Shown here one piece after another: positions 35,094 through 43,563 of a stretch of 64,000 nucleotides of DNA (positions are counted from its first letter, which is position 1; each line of letters opens with the position of its first letter). The translations under genes and the position numbers were made by a program. Under the pieces are notes generated by a model. It did no database searches. It saw only the letters and a list, made by a program, of their open reading frames with translations, and was not told the DNA's origin. Origin of the DNA: Haloarcula argentinensis DSM 12282. GTDB lineage: Archaea; Halobacteriota; Halobacteria; Halobacteriales; Haloarculaceae. The DNA lies in NCBI GenBank assembly GCA_000336895.1, contig AOLX01000025.1:62001-126000 (forward strand). The letters run 5' to 3'.

Positions 35094-35888
35094 TCACCGT
35101 CCGACGAACTCCGGTCGGCGGTCGGTCAGGAACGCCTCGACGCCCTCCTCGTGGTCGGCCGTCTCGAAGACGATGCCCTGTGCCGTCGCCTCGTCGCGCT
35201 GGGCGCGGTCGAAGGACTTCTCCAGGCCGTCCTGAAGCAGCCGCTTTGAATGCCGGAGGGCAATGGTCGGCCCATCGGCAATGCGGCTGACAGTCGCCGC
35301 GACTTCGGACTCGAACGACTCGGTATCGTAGACGTGATTGAACAGGCCCAGCTCTGCGGCTCGCTCGGCGTCCAGAATCTCGCCGGTGAACACTAACTCC
35401 TTTGCGACGTTGGTCCCGACGATACGGGGGAGCAGATACGACGTGCCGGCGTCGACGCTGAGGCCGACCTGCCGGAACACGAAGCCGATGCTGGCCGACT
35501 CGCTCGCCAGCTGGATGTCACAGGCGATCGCGAGGTTCGCGCCGGCCCCGACGGCCGACCCGTCGACCTTTGCCACGGTCGGGACCGGCAGTGCGACGAC
35601 TCTGGCGATGGTGTCGCGGGTCCGACGAGCCAGTTCGCTGACGGCGTCGTCGGTCGGGTCGTCGTTCGTGAGCCGCTCGCTCATTCCCTTGATGTCGCCG
35701 CCGGCCGAGAACGACTCGCCGGTGCCCTCGATGACGACACACCGAACATCGGACGCAGTCTCGATGGTATCGAGGTGGCGCTCCAAGGCGTCGTATACGG
35801 GCTGTGTGAGTGCGTTCCGCGTTTCCGGTTCGTTCAGCGTCAGCGTGGCGATGCCGTCGTCGATGGCGAGCAGTACGGATTCGCTCAT
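35094..35888 (-). CDS. PaaG-like enoyl-CoA isomerase
   Basis: 264-residue crotonase-fold protein. The two glutamates of a hydratase are absent: GAGANLAIACDI has Asn118 at the first, and IGFVFRQVGL lacks the second. Instead VGLSVDAGTSYLLPRIVG keeps the Asp (D146) used by PaaG and related isomerases to shift a double bond (for example delta3 to delta2 enoyl-CoA, or the epoxyphenylacetyl-CoA ring). Isomerisation is therefore more likely than hydration. FSAGGDIKGM forms the oxyanion hole. Start at 35888 (MSESVLLAIDDG). Divergent from the ligase gene. Confidence 0.85.
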   Translation of the reverse strand: MSESVLLAIDDGIATLTLNEPETRNALTQPVYDALERHLDTIETASDVRCVVIEGTGESFSAGGDIKGMSERLTNDDPTDDAVSELARRTRDTIARVVALPVPTVAKVDGSAVGAGANLAIACDIQLASESASIGFVFRQVGLSVDAGTSYLLPRIVGTNVAKELVFTGEILDAERAAELGLFNHVYDTESFESEVAATVSRIADGPTIALRHSKRLLQDGLEKSFDRAQRDEATAQGIVFETADHEEGVEAFLTDRRPEFVGR

Positions 35889-36024
35889 CGGATATCCCTC
35901 TGTGGTAGCTGCATGGGGTCGCTTCACACGGTCCCGGTATAAATTTACCGCTGGTTTACAGTTTCAGTCAACGCTGGCCACGAATGGAGATGGCACGCAA
36001 CAGGCCACCACAGCTAGCAGGGCT

Positions 36025-36034
36025 AGTTTTAACA
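36025..36034 (+). promoter_or_regulatory. TATA box for the acyl-CoA ligase gene
   Basis: The run agttttaaca lies centred about 29 bases before the ATG at 36059, supporting that start and a leaderless message. Confidence 0.55.
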
Positions 36035-36058
36035 TATCGGTGTGTGTTGACACGGAGT

Positions 36059-37714
36059 ATGCCAGGTGGTGCACCACTCAACCTCCGGTCATTCCTGTGG
36101 CGTGGCGAGAACGTGTTCCCCGACAGCGAGATCGTCTCGCGGACACATCAGGGGATTCACCGGTACACGATAGCGGACTACGCCGAACGCGTACGGAAGC
36201 TAGCCTCGGCCCTCGAACAGGCGGGCATCGAACGCGGCGACAGAGTCGGGACGTTCGCCTGGAACAATCACTGGCACCAGGAGGCCTACTACGGCGTCGC
36301 TTGCATGGGCGCACAGGTCCACATGATTAATCTCCTCCTGCCCGACGAGCACATCCAGCACATCGTAGCCGACGCCGAGGACGAGATCCTCATCGTCGAC
36401 CCCGTCATGCTGGAGAAGCTCGAAGGAGCCTACGACGAGGAGGCGTTCGCCTCTGTCGAGCAGTACATCGTGATGGGCGACACCGTCCCCGAAACGTCGC
36501 TGGGGCCAGTCGTCGACTACGAATCGTTCATCGCCGACGGCGACCCCGACTACTCCTTCCCGCAACTGCCCGAGGACCAGCCGGCGGGGATGTGCTACAC
36601 GTCCGGGACAACAGGCAAGCCGAAAGGCGTCGAGTACACCCAGAAGATGTACTGGACACAGGTCATGTCGCTGATGACCAGCCAGGCCGGTATCAAGACC
36701 GACGACGTAGAGCTGACGTACGTTCCGATGTTTCACGTTAGCGGCTGGTGTCGTCCGTTCACGACCATCGCTGCCGGAGCCAAGACGGTCCTCCCCGGGC
36801 CGAATCCGTCGGCTGAGGATCTGGCAATGCTCATTGATGAAGAGGACGTGACCGTCTCCGCAGCGGTCCCGACCGTCTTCATGGACCTGCTGGAGTACGC
36901 CCGTGAGACTGACGTGGACTTCTCTTCGGTTCGGTACTTCACCAGCGGCGGGTCCGCGACGCCGCGGTCGCTGATGGAGGATTACAAGCAGGAGTTCGAC
37001 GTAGACCTCATCTCTGGCTACGGCATGACCGAGACGTCACCGGTCACCCACGCCTACGAGCCAAAGCCCGGAATGACGGACCTGCCGGAGGAGGAACTGT
37101 TCGACCTGCGGAGCCACTCCGCGGGGCTTCCAATTGCCGGGCTGGAGTTCAAAGTCGTCAACACCGACGGCGAGGAAGTGCCCTGGGACGGCGAATCGCT
37201 GGGCGAACTCTGGATGCGCGGCCCGTGGGTCACTCAGGAATACTACAACGCCCCCGACGCGACCGAACAGGCCGTCACCGACGACGGCTGGTTCAAGACC
37301 GGTGACATTGTCCGGGTGAGTCCGGAGGGGTACGTCGACGTAGTCGACCGGATGGACGATCTCGTCAAGAGCGGCGGCGAGTGGATCGCCAGCGTCGAGG
37401 TCGAAAACGCGGTTATGGGTCATGACGACGTCGTCGAAGCCGCAGTTGTCCCTGTTCCCCACGAGCGGTGGGACGAACGCCCTGCCGCGTTCGTCGTCAC
37501 ACGCGACGCTGTGTCCGATGAAGCCGCGCTCCGTCAGGAAATCAAAGACCTCGTCGCCGAGTCGTATCCGTCGTGGTGGGTCCCCGACGCCATCCGTCTG
37601 GTCGACGGGATCCCCAAGGGCGCGACCGGGAAATTCTCCAAGCAGACGCTCCGTGACGAGTACGTCGACGAGTCGGTCATCGAAACGGTCGCCGAGAACG
37701 CCCCGGCAACGTAA
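36059..37714 (+). CDS. Fatty acid/carboxylic acid--CoA ligase
   Basis: 551-residue ANL-superfamily enzyme activating a carboxylic acid through an acyl-adenylate. The P-loop motif CYTSGTTGKPKGVEYT, the A5 motif SGYGMTETSPVTHAY, and the A7/A8 core WFKTGDIVRVSPEGYVDVVD and DLVKSGGEWIAS are present, with the C-terminal lysine in PKGATGKFSKQTL. Similarity is greatest to medium/long-chain fatty acid ligases (AlkK-like). Start 36059 (MPGGAPLNLRSF) rather than 35984, based on the TATA position. It would supply the CoA thioesters used by the neighbouring dehydrogenases, kinase and isomerase. Confidence 0.92.
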   Translation: MPGGAPLNLRSFLWRGENVFPDSEIVSRTHQGIHRYTIADYAERVRKLASALEQAGIERGDRVGTFAWNNHWHQEAYYGVACMGAQVHMINLLLPDEHIQHIVADAEDEILIVDPVMLEKLEGAYDEEAFASVEQYIVMGDTVPETSLGPVVDYESFIADGDPDYSFPQLPEDQPAGMCYTSGTTGKPKGVEYTQKMYWTQVMSLMTSQAGIKTDDVELTYVPMFHVSGWCRPFTTIAAGAKTVLPGPNPSAEDLAMLIDEEDVTVSAAVPTVFMDLLEYARETDVDFSSVRYFTSGGSATPRSLMEDYKQEFDVDLISGYGMTETSPVTHAYEPKPGMTDLPEEELFDLRSHSAGLPIAGLEFKVVNTDGEEVPWDGESLGELWMRGPWVTQEYYNAPDATEQAVTDDGWFKTGDIVRVSPEGYVDVVDRMDDLVKSGGEWIASVEVENAVMGHDDVVEAAVVPVPHERWDERPAAFVVTRDAVSDEAALRQEIKDLVAESYPSWWVPDAIRLVDGIPKGATGKFSKQTLRDEYVDESVIETVAENAPAT

Positions 37715-37861
37715 CTCGGCCGAAACGTGGCGGAGCGTTCTGGCTGACAGGCACCGTATCGACGGCAGCGTTCTCGATACCGTGCATCCACTGTCACCGA
37801 GCCAGCCACAACAAGTCCAGTCGCGGATAGGTATTTATGCCATCCCTGTGATGATTGTGGT

Positions 37862-38923
37862 ATGCGAGCAGCTGTCATTGAGGAGCACGGCGAACCGCTC
37901 ACGATTCAGGACGTGCCCTATCCGGAGCCACAGCCAGACCAAGTTGTCATCGAGACCGAAGCCTGCGGGGTCTGCCGGAGCGACTGGCACGCCTGGCAGG
38001 GAGACTGGGAGTGGTTCGGCATCCAGACCGGCCCTGGGCAGATTCTGGGCCACGAGCCGGCCGGGGTCGTCGCCGACGTGGGTGCGGACGTCGAACAGTT
38101 CTCCGAGGGGGACCGCGTCACAGTACCGTTCCACCTCGGTGACGGGTCGTGTCAGTACTGCCAGCGCGGGCACGCCAACATCTGCGAGACGTCGATGCCG
38201 CTTGGCTTCCTCGACGCCGCACCGGGGGCGTTCGCCGAGGCGTTCCCTGTCCGCGAAGCCGATTTCAACTGCGTCACGCTGCCGGACGCCGTCGACTTCA
38301 CCGAGATGGCCGGGCTCGGCTGTCGGTTCATGACGGCGTACCACGCGCTGACTGACCGGGCGGATCTCAGGCCGGGCGACGCCGTCGCGATCCACGGCTG
38401 TGGCGGCGTTGGACTCTCGGCAGTCCATATCGCCGATGCGCTGGGGGCCGAACCGATTGCGGTCGACGTGCAGGACAGCAAACTCGACCGGGCGCTGGAC
38501 CTCGGCGCAGCGACGACAATCAACGCTGCCGAGGTGGACAACGTCCCCGGAGAGGTTCATGCAGTCACGGACGGCGGGGCCGATGTGGCTATCGACGCGC
38601 TGGGTATCGCGGAGACGTGTCGCAACGCTGTCGGCTCGCTGGACAAGCAGGGCACCCACGTGCAGGTCGGACTCACGACTGACGACGAGGCCGGGGAAAT
38701 CGCCCTCCCGGTTGATACGATGACCCTGCAGGAAATCGACTTCCATGGCTCCTACGGGATGCCGCCGATCCGGTACGACGAACTGTTCCGGCTCATCGAC
38801 GCCGGGACGCTCGAACCCTCCAAGATCGTCGGGGAGACGCTTTCGCTCGACGACGTGCCGGCGACCCTCTCGTCGATGGGCGAGTACGAGACGGTCGGAA
38901 TCCCCGTCATCGACGAGTTTTGA
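37862..38923 (+). CDS. Zinc-dependent alcohol dehydrogenase
   Basis: 353-residue MDR-family dehydrogenase. Catalytic zinc ligands are Cys in ACGVCRSDWHAW and His-Glu in LGHEPAG. The structural zinc loop CQYCQRGHANIC has the usual cysteine cluster. The Rossmann motif is IHGCGGVGLSAVHIAD. It would oxidise an alcohol or reduce an aldehyde with NAD(P). Next to the ligase and the aldehyde dehydrogenase at 39.9 kb, an alcohol to acid to acyl-CoA route is plausible. Starts 147 bases after the ligase stop. Confidence 0.9.
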   Translation: MRAAVIEEHGEPLTIQDVPYPEPQPDQVVIETEACGVCRSDWHAWQGDWEWFGIQTGPGQILGHEPAGVVADVGADVEQFSEGDRVTVPFHLGDGSCQYCQRGHANICETSMPLGFLDAAPGAFAEAFPVREADFNCVTLPDAVDFTEMAGLGCRFMTAYHALTDRADLRPGDAVAIHGCGGVGLSAVHIADALGAEPIAVDVQDSKLDRALDLGAATTINAAEVDNVPGEVHAVTDGGADVAIDALGIAETCRNAVGSLDKQGTHVQVGLTTDDEAGEIALPVDTMTLQEIDFHGSYGMPPIRYDELFRLIDAGTLEPSKIVGETLSLDDVPATLSSMGEYETVGIPVIDEF

Positions 38924-38956
38924 GAGACGCCGGCACTGCGCTGTGGTCGTCGGTCC

Positions 38957-39772
38957 CTACGAACGGTTCGCTGCCAGCCAGTCAACGGCGAAGTCTACCA
39001 TCGGCTGCTGGTCGAGGAGTTTCGACTCGCCGACACCGACAGTCCCCGTCTCGACGGCGCTGGGGTGGGCACGCTCGAACGCATCGCCGCAGGCCTGAAA
39101 ATCCGTATCGGTGAGTTCGATGTCCGTCCAGTGGGACCACTCGCGCTCGCCCTCGACAAGGACGGCGCTGGCGTGTCTGGTCGTGTCGGTGTCGATATCG
39201 GCGCGGTACTCGGCGAGGTGCAGCGAGGTGTTTGTCGTATGTGATGTACCGAGAAACAGGACTCTCCCAGCACGGTCGTAGACCTCGGACAGCGGTGATG
39301 CCTCCCCGAGCGAGTAATCGTAGGCGTGACCGCCCGTGATGGCCTCGGCGTCAGTACCCCATGCGGCGAAGGAATGCTGTGGGTGCTTACTCCGGTGGAC
39401 AGCCGGATACGTGCGAAAACACTCGGCGATTGCACCCATTCCCTGCGTTGGCGTCACTGCTGGTCGGTATGGTGGGAACTGCTCGCGGATCGTGTCGGCC
39501 CACGAGTCCGGGACTGGTGGGTTCCCCATATTGTCAGGATCTCTGTTGCCGGGCGAGTGCGTTGGCATCACTACGGTCCCGCGCTCGGTGACGACGCGCT
39601 GCAGGGCGTCAACCACCGCCGGTGCGCCACCACAGACCCATCCCAGTTTGGACAGCGACCCGTGGACCAGTACTGTTTCCCCGCTTTCGAGACCCAGCGC
39701 ACGAAGGTCGTGTGCTATCGAATCCACGGTGACCGGTTCCGCTGAACGATCACTTGGGCGCGGCGTGTCCAT
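38957..39772 (-). CDS. AAC(3)-family N-acetyltransferase
   Basis: 271 residues of the aminoglycoside 3-N-acetyltransferase/YokD family. Marks: VLVHGSLSKLGWVCGGAPAV for acetyl-CoA binding, GTVVMPTHSPGNRDP, and the conserved histidine region VHRSKHPQHSFAAWG. Archaeal ribosomes are naturally tolerant to most aminoglycosides, so the physiological substrate is probably another amine. It is convergent with the alcohol dehydrogenase, 33 bases apart, and unrelated in function to the catabolic genes around it. Confidence 0.85.
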   Translation of the reverse strand: MDTPRPSDRSAEPVTVDSIAHDLRALGLESGETVLVHGSLSKLGWVCGGAPAVVDALQRVVTERGTVVMPTHSPGNRDPDNMGNPPVPDSWADTIREQFPPYRPAVTPTQGMGAIAECFRTYPAVHRSKHPQHSFAAWGTDAEAITGGHAYDYSLGEASPLSEVYDRAGRVLFLGTSHTTNTSLHLAEYRADIDTDTTRHASAVLVEGEREWSHWTDIELTDTDFQACGDAFERAHPSAVETGTVGVGESKLLDQQPMVDFAVDWLAANRS

Positions 39773-39866
39773 GGGAGACGATAGCCGAAAGCGGGCATAA
39801 GTTTCGTGTTCCCGGAGACACCGAGCCGCTGTTGTGGGTTACTGCCGTGGCCCCGAATCTACTGGC

Positions 39867-41336
39867 TCAGAGCAGCTGGTAGTCGCGCTCTTCGTGCTGG
39901 ACGGAGATCCACTTGGTCTCGGTCAGTTCGTCCATGATCCACTCGCCGTTGTACCGGCCGATCCCGGAGTTCTTCATCCCGCCGAACGGGGCGTTGGGTT
40001 CGTCCTGAATCGGGTGGTCGTTGACGTGGACCATCCCAGCGTCGATCTGGTCGGCGATGGACCGGCCGTGTTCGACATCACCGCTGTACACGCCCGCAGC
40101 GAGGCCGTACTCGGTGTCATTGGCGAGTTCGACGGCTTCCTCGTCGGACTCGAACGGAATGACCGGGGCGACGGGGCCGAAGTGCTCGTTACACGCTGCG
40201 GACATGTCGTTGGTACACCCCGAGAGGACGGTCGGCTCGAGGAACAGGTCCTCCGCCTCGCCACCTGTTTCCAGCGTCGCGCCGGCATCGACAGTCTGCT
40301 CGATGAACGTGGTGAGCTGGTCGACCTGGCTCTCGTTGATGATCGGGCCGAACTCCACGTCCTCGTCGAGCGGGTTCCCGATAGTCAGCGACTCCGCGTG
40401 CTCGACGAGCTTCTCGACGTACTCGTCGTAGATATCCTCGTGGACGAGATGGCGGTTGATCGAGATACACACCTGTCCCTGATGGCCGAACGCGCCGACG
40501 GAGCCGGCCTTGGCGGCTGCCTCGATGTCGGCGTCCTCGGTGACGACGAACGGGCCGTTCCCACCGAGTTCGAGCGCTGGGAGGGCGAGCGCGTTCCCAG
40601 CCTGACTCGCTACTGACCTGCCGACTGCCGTCGACCCGGTGAACGACATCACGCGGGCAGTCGGATGGCCGGCCATCCGGTCGCCGATGTCGGATCCGTG
40701 GCCCGTGACGACGTTGACGACGCCGTCCGGGAGGCCGGCTTCCTCGGCGATGTCGGCCAGCAGGAGCCCGCCGGTAATCGGCGTGTCCGTCGCAGGCTTG
40801 AGGACGACGGTGTTCCCCAGTGCGAGCGCGGGACCGAGCGCTCGCGTCGTGAGGTGCAGCGGGAAGTTCCACGGCGAAATAATTCCGACGACGCCAGCGG
40901 GCTCGCGGACGATGTGATGGTCCTTGTCCTCGTGATACATCGAGTCACGGACCTCCTCTTCCGCCGGGACCATCTCCAGCGCGCTCTGGAAGTCCGCCAT
41001 GGCGAAGTTGGCCTCGGCAGTTGCTTTGGCCTGAACACTGCCCGACTCCGTCGCGAGCAGTTCGACGATCTCGTCGAGTCGCTCCTGCATCACCCCGATC
41101 ATCGACTCGACGTACTCGTTGCGCTCCTCGCGCGACAGCGCCGCCCAGTCGGACTGGGCCGCCTCGGCGGCCTGATAGGCGTCGTTGACATCCCCCTCCG
41201 TTCCGGCGGGAACCGCCGCGATTTCATCGCCTGTCGCGGGATTGGTCACCGGAATCGTCTCAGATGCGTTGGCGTCGCGCCACTCACCGTCGATGTATAG
41301 TCGGCTCCACGCCGTCTGGCTATCTGGTTGTGACAT
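39867..41336 (-). CDS. Aldehyde dehydrogenase
   Basis: 489-residue NAD(P)-dependent ALDH. GIISPWNFPLHLTTRALGPA binds cofactor, FTGSTAVGRSV follows, the general base is in LELGGNGPFVV, and the nucleophile is Cys in FGHQGQVCISINRHLV. The HQGQ-C segment resembles benzaldehyde/vanillin-type enzymes more than succinate-semialdehyde dehydrogenase, so aromatic or short aldehydes are both possible. It is divergent from the glutaryl-CoA dehydrogenase gene with only 82 bases between the starts, implying co-regulation. Confidence 0.92.
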   Translation of the reverse strand: MSQPDSQTAWSRLYIDGEWRDANASETIPVTNPATGDEIAAVPAGTEGDVNDAYQAAEAAQSDWAALSREERNEYVESMIGVMQERLDEIVELLATESGSVQAKATAEANFAMADFQSALEMVPAEEEVRDSMYHEDKDHHIVREPAGVVGIISPWNFPLHLTTRALGPALALGNTVVLKPATDTPITGGLLLADIAEEAGLPDGVVNVVTGHGSDIGDRMAGHPTARVMSFTGSTAVGRSVASQAGNALALPALELGGNGPFVVTEDADIEAAAKAGSVGAFGHQGQVCISINRHLVHEDIYDEYVEKLVEHAESLTIGNPLDEDVEFGPIINESQVDQLTTFIEQTVDAGATLETGGEAEDLFLEPTVLSGCTNDMSAACNEHFGPVAPVIPFESDEEAVELANDTEYGLAAGVYSGDVEHGRSIADQIDAGMVHVNDHPIQDEPNAPFGGMKNSGIGRYNGEWIMDELTETKWISVQHEERDYQLL

Positions 41337-41358
41337 TCCATAGTATCGACAGCGCCAC

Positions 41359-41396
41359 GGACTTTTAGCACTTTGGCAGCAGGCAAACGCTTAATT
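41359..41396. promoter_or_regulatory. Divergent promoter pair for aldehyde and glutaryl-CoA dehydrogenases
   Basis: On the minus strand ctaaaag (41359-41365) is centred about 26 bases before the ALDH ATG (41336). On the plus strand cttaattgaa (41387-41396) is centred about 27 bases before the ATG at 41419. Both give leaderless starts from one 82-base spacer. Confidence 0.55.
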
Positions 41397-41418
41397 GAAC
41401 CCCGGCCACAGATCCTAT

Positions 41419-42582
41419 ATGATCGATTACCTCGGTCTCGAAGACGACCTCGGCGAGGAAGAGCAGATGGTCCGTGACACAGCCCGGGAGTTCGTCGAGA
41501 ACGAAGTCAAGCCGGACGTCGGGCAACACTGGATCGACGGCACGTTCCCGACGGATCTCATCACCGAGATGGGCGACCTCGGATTCTACGCCCCGAACCT
41601 CGATGGGTACGGCCTGCCGGGCCTCAGCGAGACGGCGTACGGCCTCCTGTTGCAGGAGCTGGAGGCCGGCGACAGCGGCCTGCGCTCGATGGCCAGCGTG
41701 CAGGGGGCACTCGTCATGTACCCGATTCATGCCTACGGCAGCGACGCCCAGAAAGAGGAATGGCTGCCGGCACTCGGCAGCGGTGAGCAGGTGGGCTGTT
41801 TCGGTTTGACCGAGCCCGAACACGGCTCGAACCCGTCGGCGATGGAAACGACGGCCGAGCGCGACGCCGACGGCTACGTCCTGAACGGCTCGAAGACGTG
41901 GATCACGAACGCGCCCATCAGCGACCTCGCAGTGGTCTGGGCAAAGGTCACCTCCGCCGATGGTGACCCCGTACGGGGATTCCTCGTCGAAACGGATCGT
42001 GACGGCGTGGCGACAAACAAGATCGACGAGAAGCTCTCGCTGCGGGCATCGATTACCGGCGAGATCAGCCTGCAGAACGCCCGCGTCCCCGAGGAGAACG
42101 TCCTGCCGGGCGTCGAGGGGATGAAGGGGCCGCTGTCCTGTCTCACGCAGGCCCGCTACGGTATTGCCTGGGGGACGGTCGGGGCCGCGATGGACTGTTT
42201 CGAGACCGCCCACGAGTACGCCACCGACCGCGAGCAGTTCGGCAAACCGATCGCCGGCTATCAGCTCCAGCAGGAGAAGCTCGCGGAGATGGCGACCCAG
42301 ATATCGCTGGGTCAGTTGCTCGCTCATCGGCTCGCCGATCTGAAGGAACGCGGCGACCTCCGCCCGGAACAGGTGTCGATGGCGAAGCGAAACAACGCAC
42401 GAATGGCTCGCGAGCAGTCACGGGTAGCTCGCGAGATGCTCGGCGGCAACGGCATCACAGCCGATTACTCCCCAATGCGGCACCTGACGAACCTCGAAAC
42501 CGTCTACACCTACGAGGGGACGCACGACATCCACTCGCTCATCATCGGCCACGACCTGACCGGCATCCCGGCCTTCGAGTAA
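41419..42582 (+). CDS. Glutaryl-CoA dehydrogenase
   Basis: 387-residue decarboxylating acyl-CoA dehydrogenase converting glutaryl-CoA to crotonyl-CoA. The signature C-terminus YEGTHDIHSLIIGHDLTGI with catalytic Glu366, and CFGLTEPEHGSNP, are those of GCDH. The residues that hold the gamma-carboxylate in human GCDH (Glu87, Arg94, Ser95) are conserved as Glu82, Arg89, Ser90 in ELEAGDSGLRSMASVQ. This supports true glutaryl-CoA activity, in lysine, tryptophan, glutarate or benzoyl-type catabolism. Start 41419 (MIDYLGLEDD) is set by the TATA box. Confidence 0.88.
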   Translation: MIDYLGLEDDLGEEEQMVRDTAREFVENEVKPDVGQHWIDGTFPTDLITEMGDLGFYAPNLDGYGLPGLSETAYGLLLQELEAGDSGLRSMASVQGALVMYPIHAYGSDAQKEEWLPALGSGEQVGCFGLTEPEHGSNPSAMETTAERDADGYVLNGSKTWITNAPISDLAVVWAKVTSADGDPVRGFLVETDRDGVATNKIDEKLSLRASITGEISLQNARVPEENVLPGVEGMKGPLSCLTQARYGIAWGTVGAAMDCFETAHEYATDREQFGKPIAGYQLQQEKLAEMATQISLGQLLAHRLADLKERGDLRPEQVSMAKRNNARMAREQSRVAREMLGGNGITADYSPMRHLTNLETVYTYEGTHDIHSLIIGHDLTGIPAFE

Positions 42583-42642
42583 GGCGGCTGTCCCATACAT
42601 TCCGGTATGCGGAACGACCGCGCCGGCGCGAACAAACACTTC

Positions 42643-43413
42643 TCAATCGTACGTGAGGTCGATCTTCAGTTCACTGGCTTTCCGTTCCAGCAGGTCGGGA
42701 TACGTCGATTCGATATCCTCCCGGCTCACCCGCCCGCTCGGGCCGAAGACGCTCAACGCGCCGATGAGGTCGTCCTCGTCGTTGTACACCGGTACGCCCG
42801 CCGCCCGCAGGCCGTCCATGTGTTCGGACATATTGGTCGCATAGCCCTGCTCGCGGATCTGTTCGAGTTCCTCGAACAGCGCGTCCCGGTCGGTAATCGT
42901 GTTCGACGTCAGCGCTTCGAGGGCAGTGGTTTCGGCGAACTCATCGATGCGTTCGCCAGACCACTCCGCGAGGATGGCTTTCCCCGAGGCGAGCGCGTGC
43001 AGCGGCCGGCGTTTGCCGATCATCGTGTCGCTCTGGAGCGGGTTCCGGCCGCCGGCTCGGTGCAGATACACGCCCTCGAACTCTTCTTCAACCAGAAATA
43101 GCGCCCGCTCGTCGGTCTCTATCGCCAGTTCGATGACTTTCTGCTTGGCGACGATGTAGCCCGGCCGCCGTATCCGCGGCGGTTCGCTGAGTTGCAGAAA
43201 TCGGAGTGATAGCCGATACTCCCCGTCTTCCTCGACGAGATAGTCCATGTCGTGCAGCGTCTTGAGGTGCCGATACACCGTGCTCTTGGCCAGATCCGTC
43301 TCCGCCCGGATGTCCGCGATTGTCGCGCCGCCCGCGTCCCGAATCAGCGCCAGAATATCGAACGATGTCCGGGTTGTCGACACCTCGGACGTTCCGTTCT
43401 TGTTTTCGAGCAT
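42643..43413 (-). CDS. IclR-family transcription regulator
   Basis: 256 residues. An N-terminal winged helix (SFDILALIRDAGGATIADI, then DLAKSTVYRHLKTLHDMDYL) is followed by the IclR effector domain (RPLHALASGKAILAEWSGE, GYATNMSEHMDGLRAAGVPV). Start MLENKNGTSEV at 43413. It lies convergent with the glutaryl-CoA dehydrogenase gene (60 bases apart) and 150 bases divergent from the serine hydrolase, so it may control one or both. Effectors of this family are usually small organic acids. Confidence 0.9.
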   Translation of the reverse strand: MLENKNGTSEVSTTRTSFDILALIRDAGGATIADIRAETDLAKSTVYRHLKTLHDMDYLVEEDGEYRLSLRFLQLSEPPRIRRPGYIVAKQKVIELAIETDERALFLVEEEFEGVYLHRAGGRNPLQSDTMIGKRRPLHALASGKAILAEWSGERIDEFAETTALEALTSNTITDRDALFEELEQIREQGYATNMSEHMDGLRAAGVPVYNDEDDLIGALSVFGPSGRVSREDIESTYPDLLERKASELKIDLTYD

Positions 43414-43563
43414 ACGAAGTTGTGATTTCTCAGTGTCATCAACGTTTCGCACAATCGGCCCTGATGGTGCGATAGCTCGAATGCAGTCAGTAGCTATCCG
43501 CTGTTCGATTCCACCGCCGAATCGAACCTAATTTGTAGTACGCGGCTGGACTTTACACAGACC

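Noticed and set aside
38957..39772. Antibiotic-resistance role for the AAC(3)-family gene
   Set aside because: Family name only; archaeal ribosomes are poor aminoglycoside targets, and there is no mobile context.
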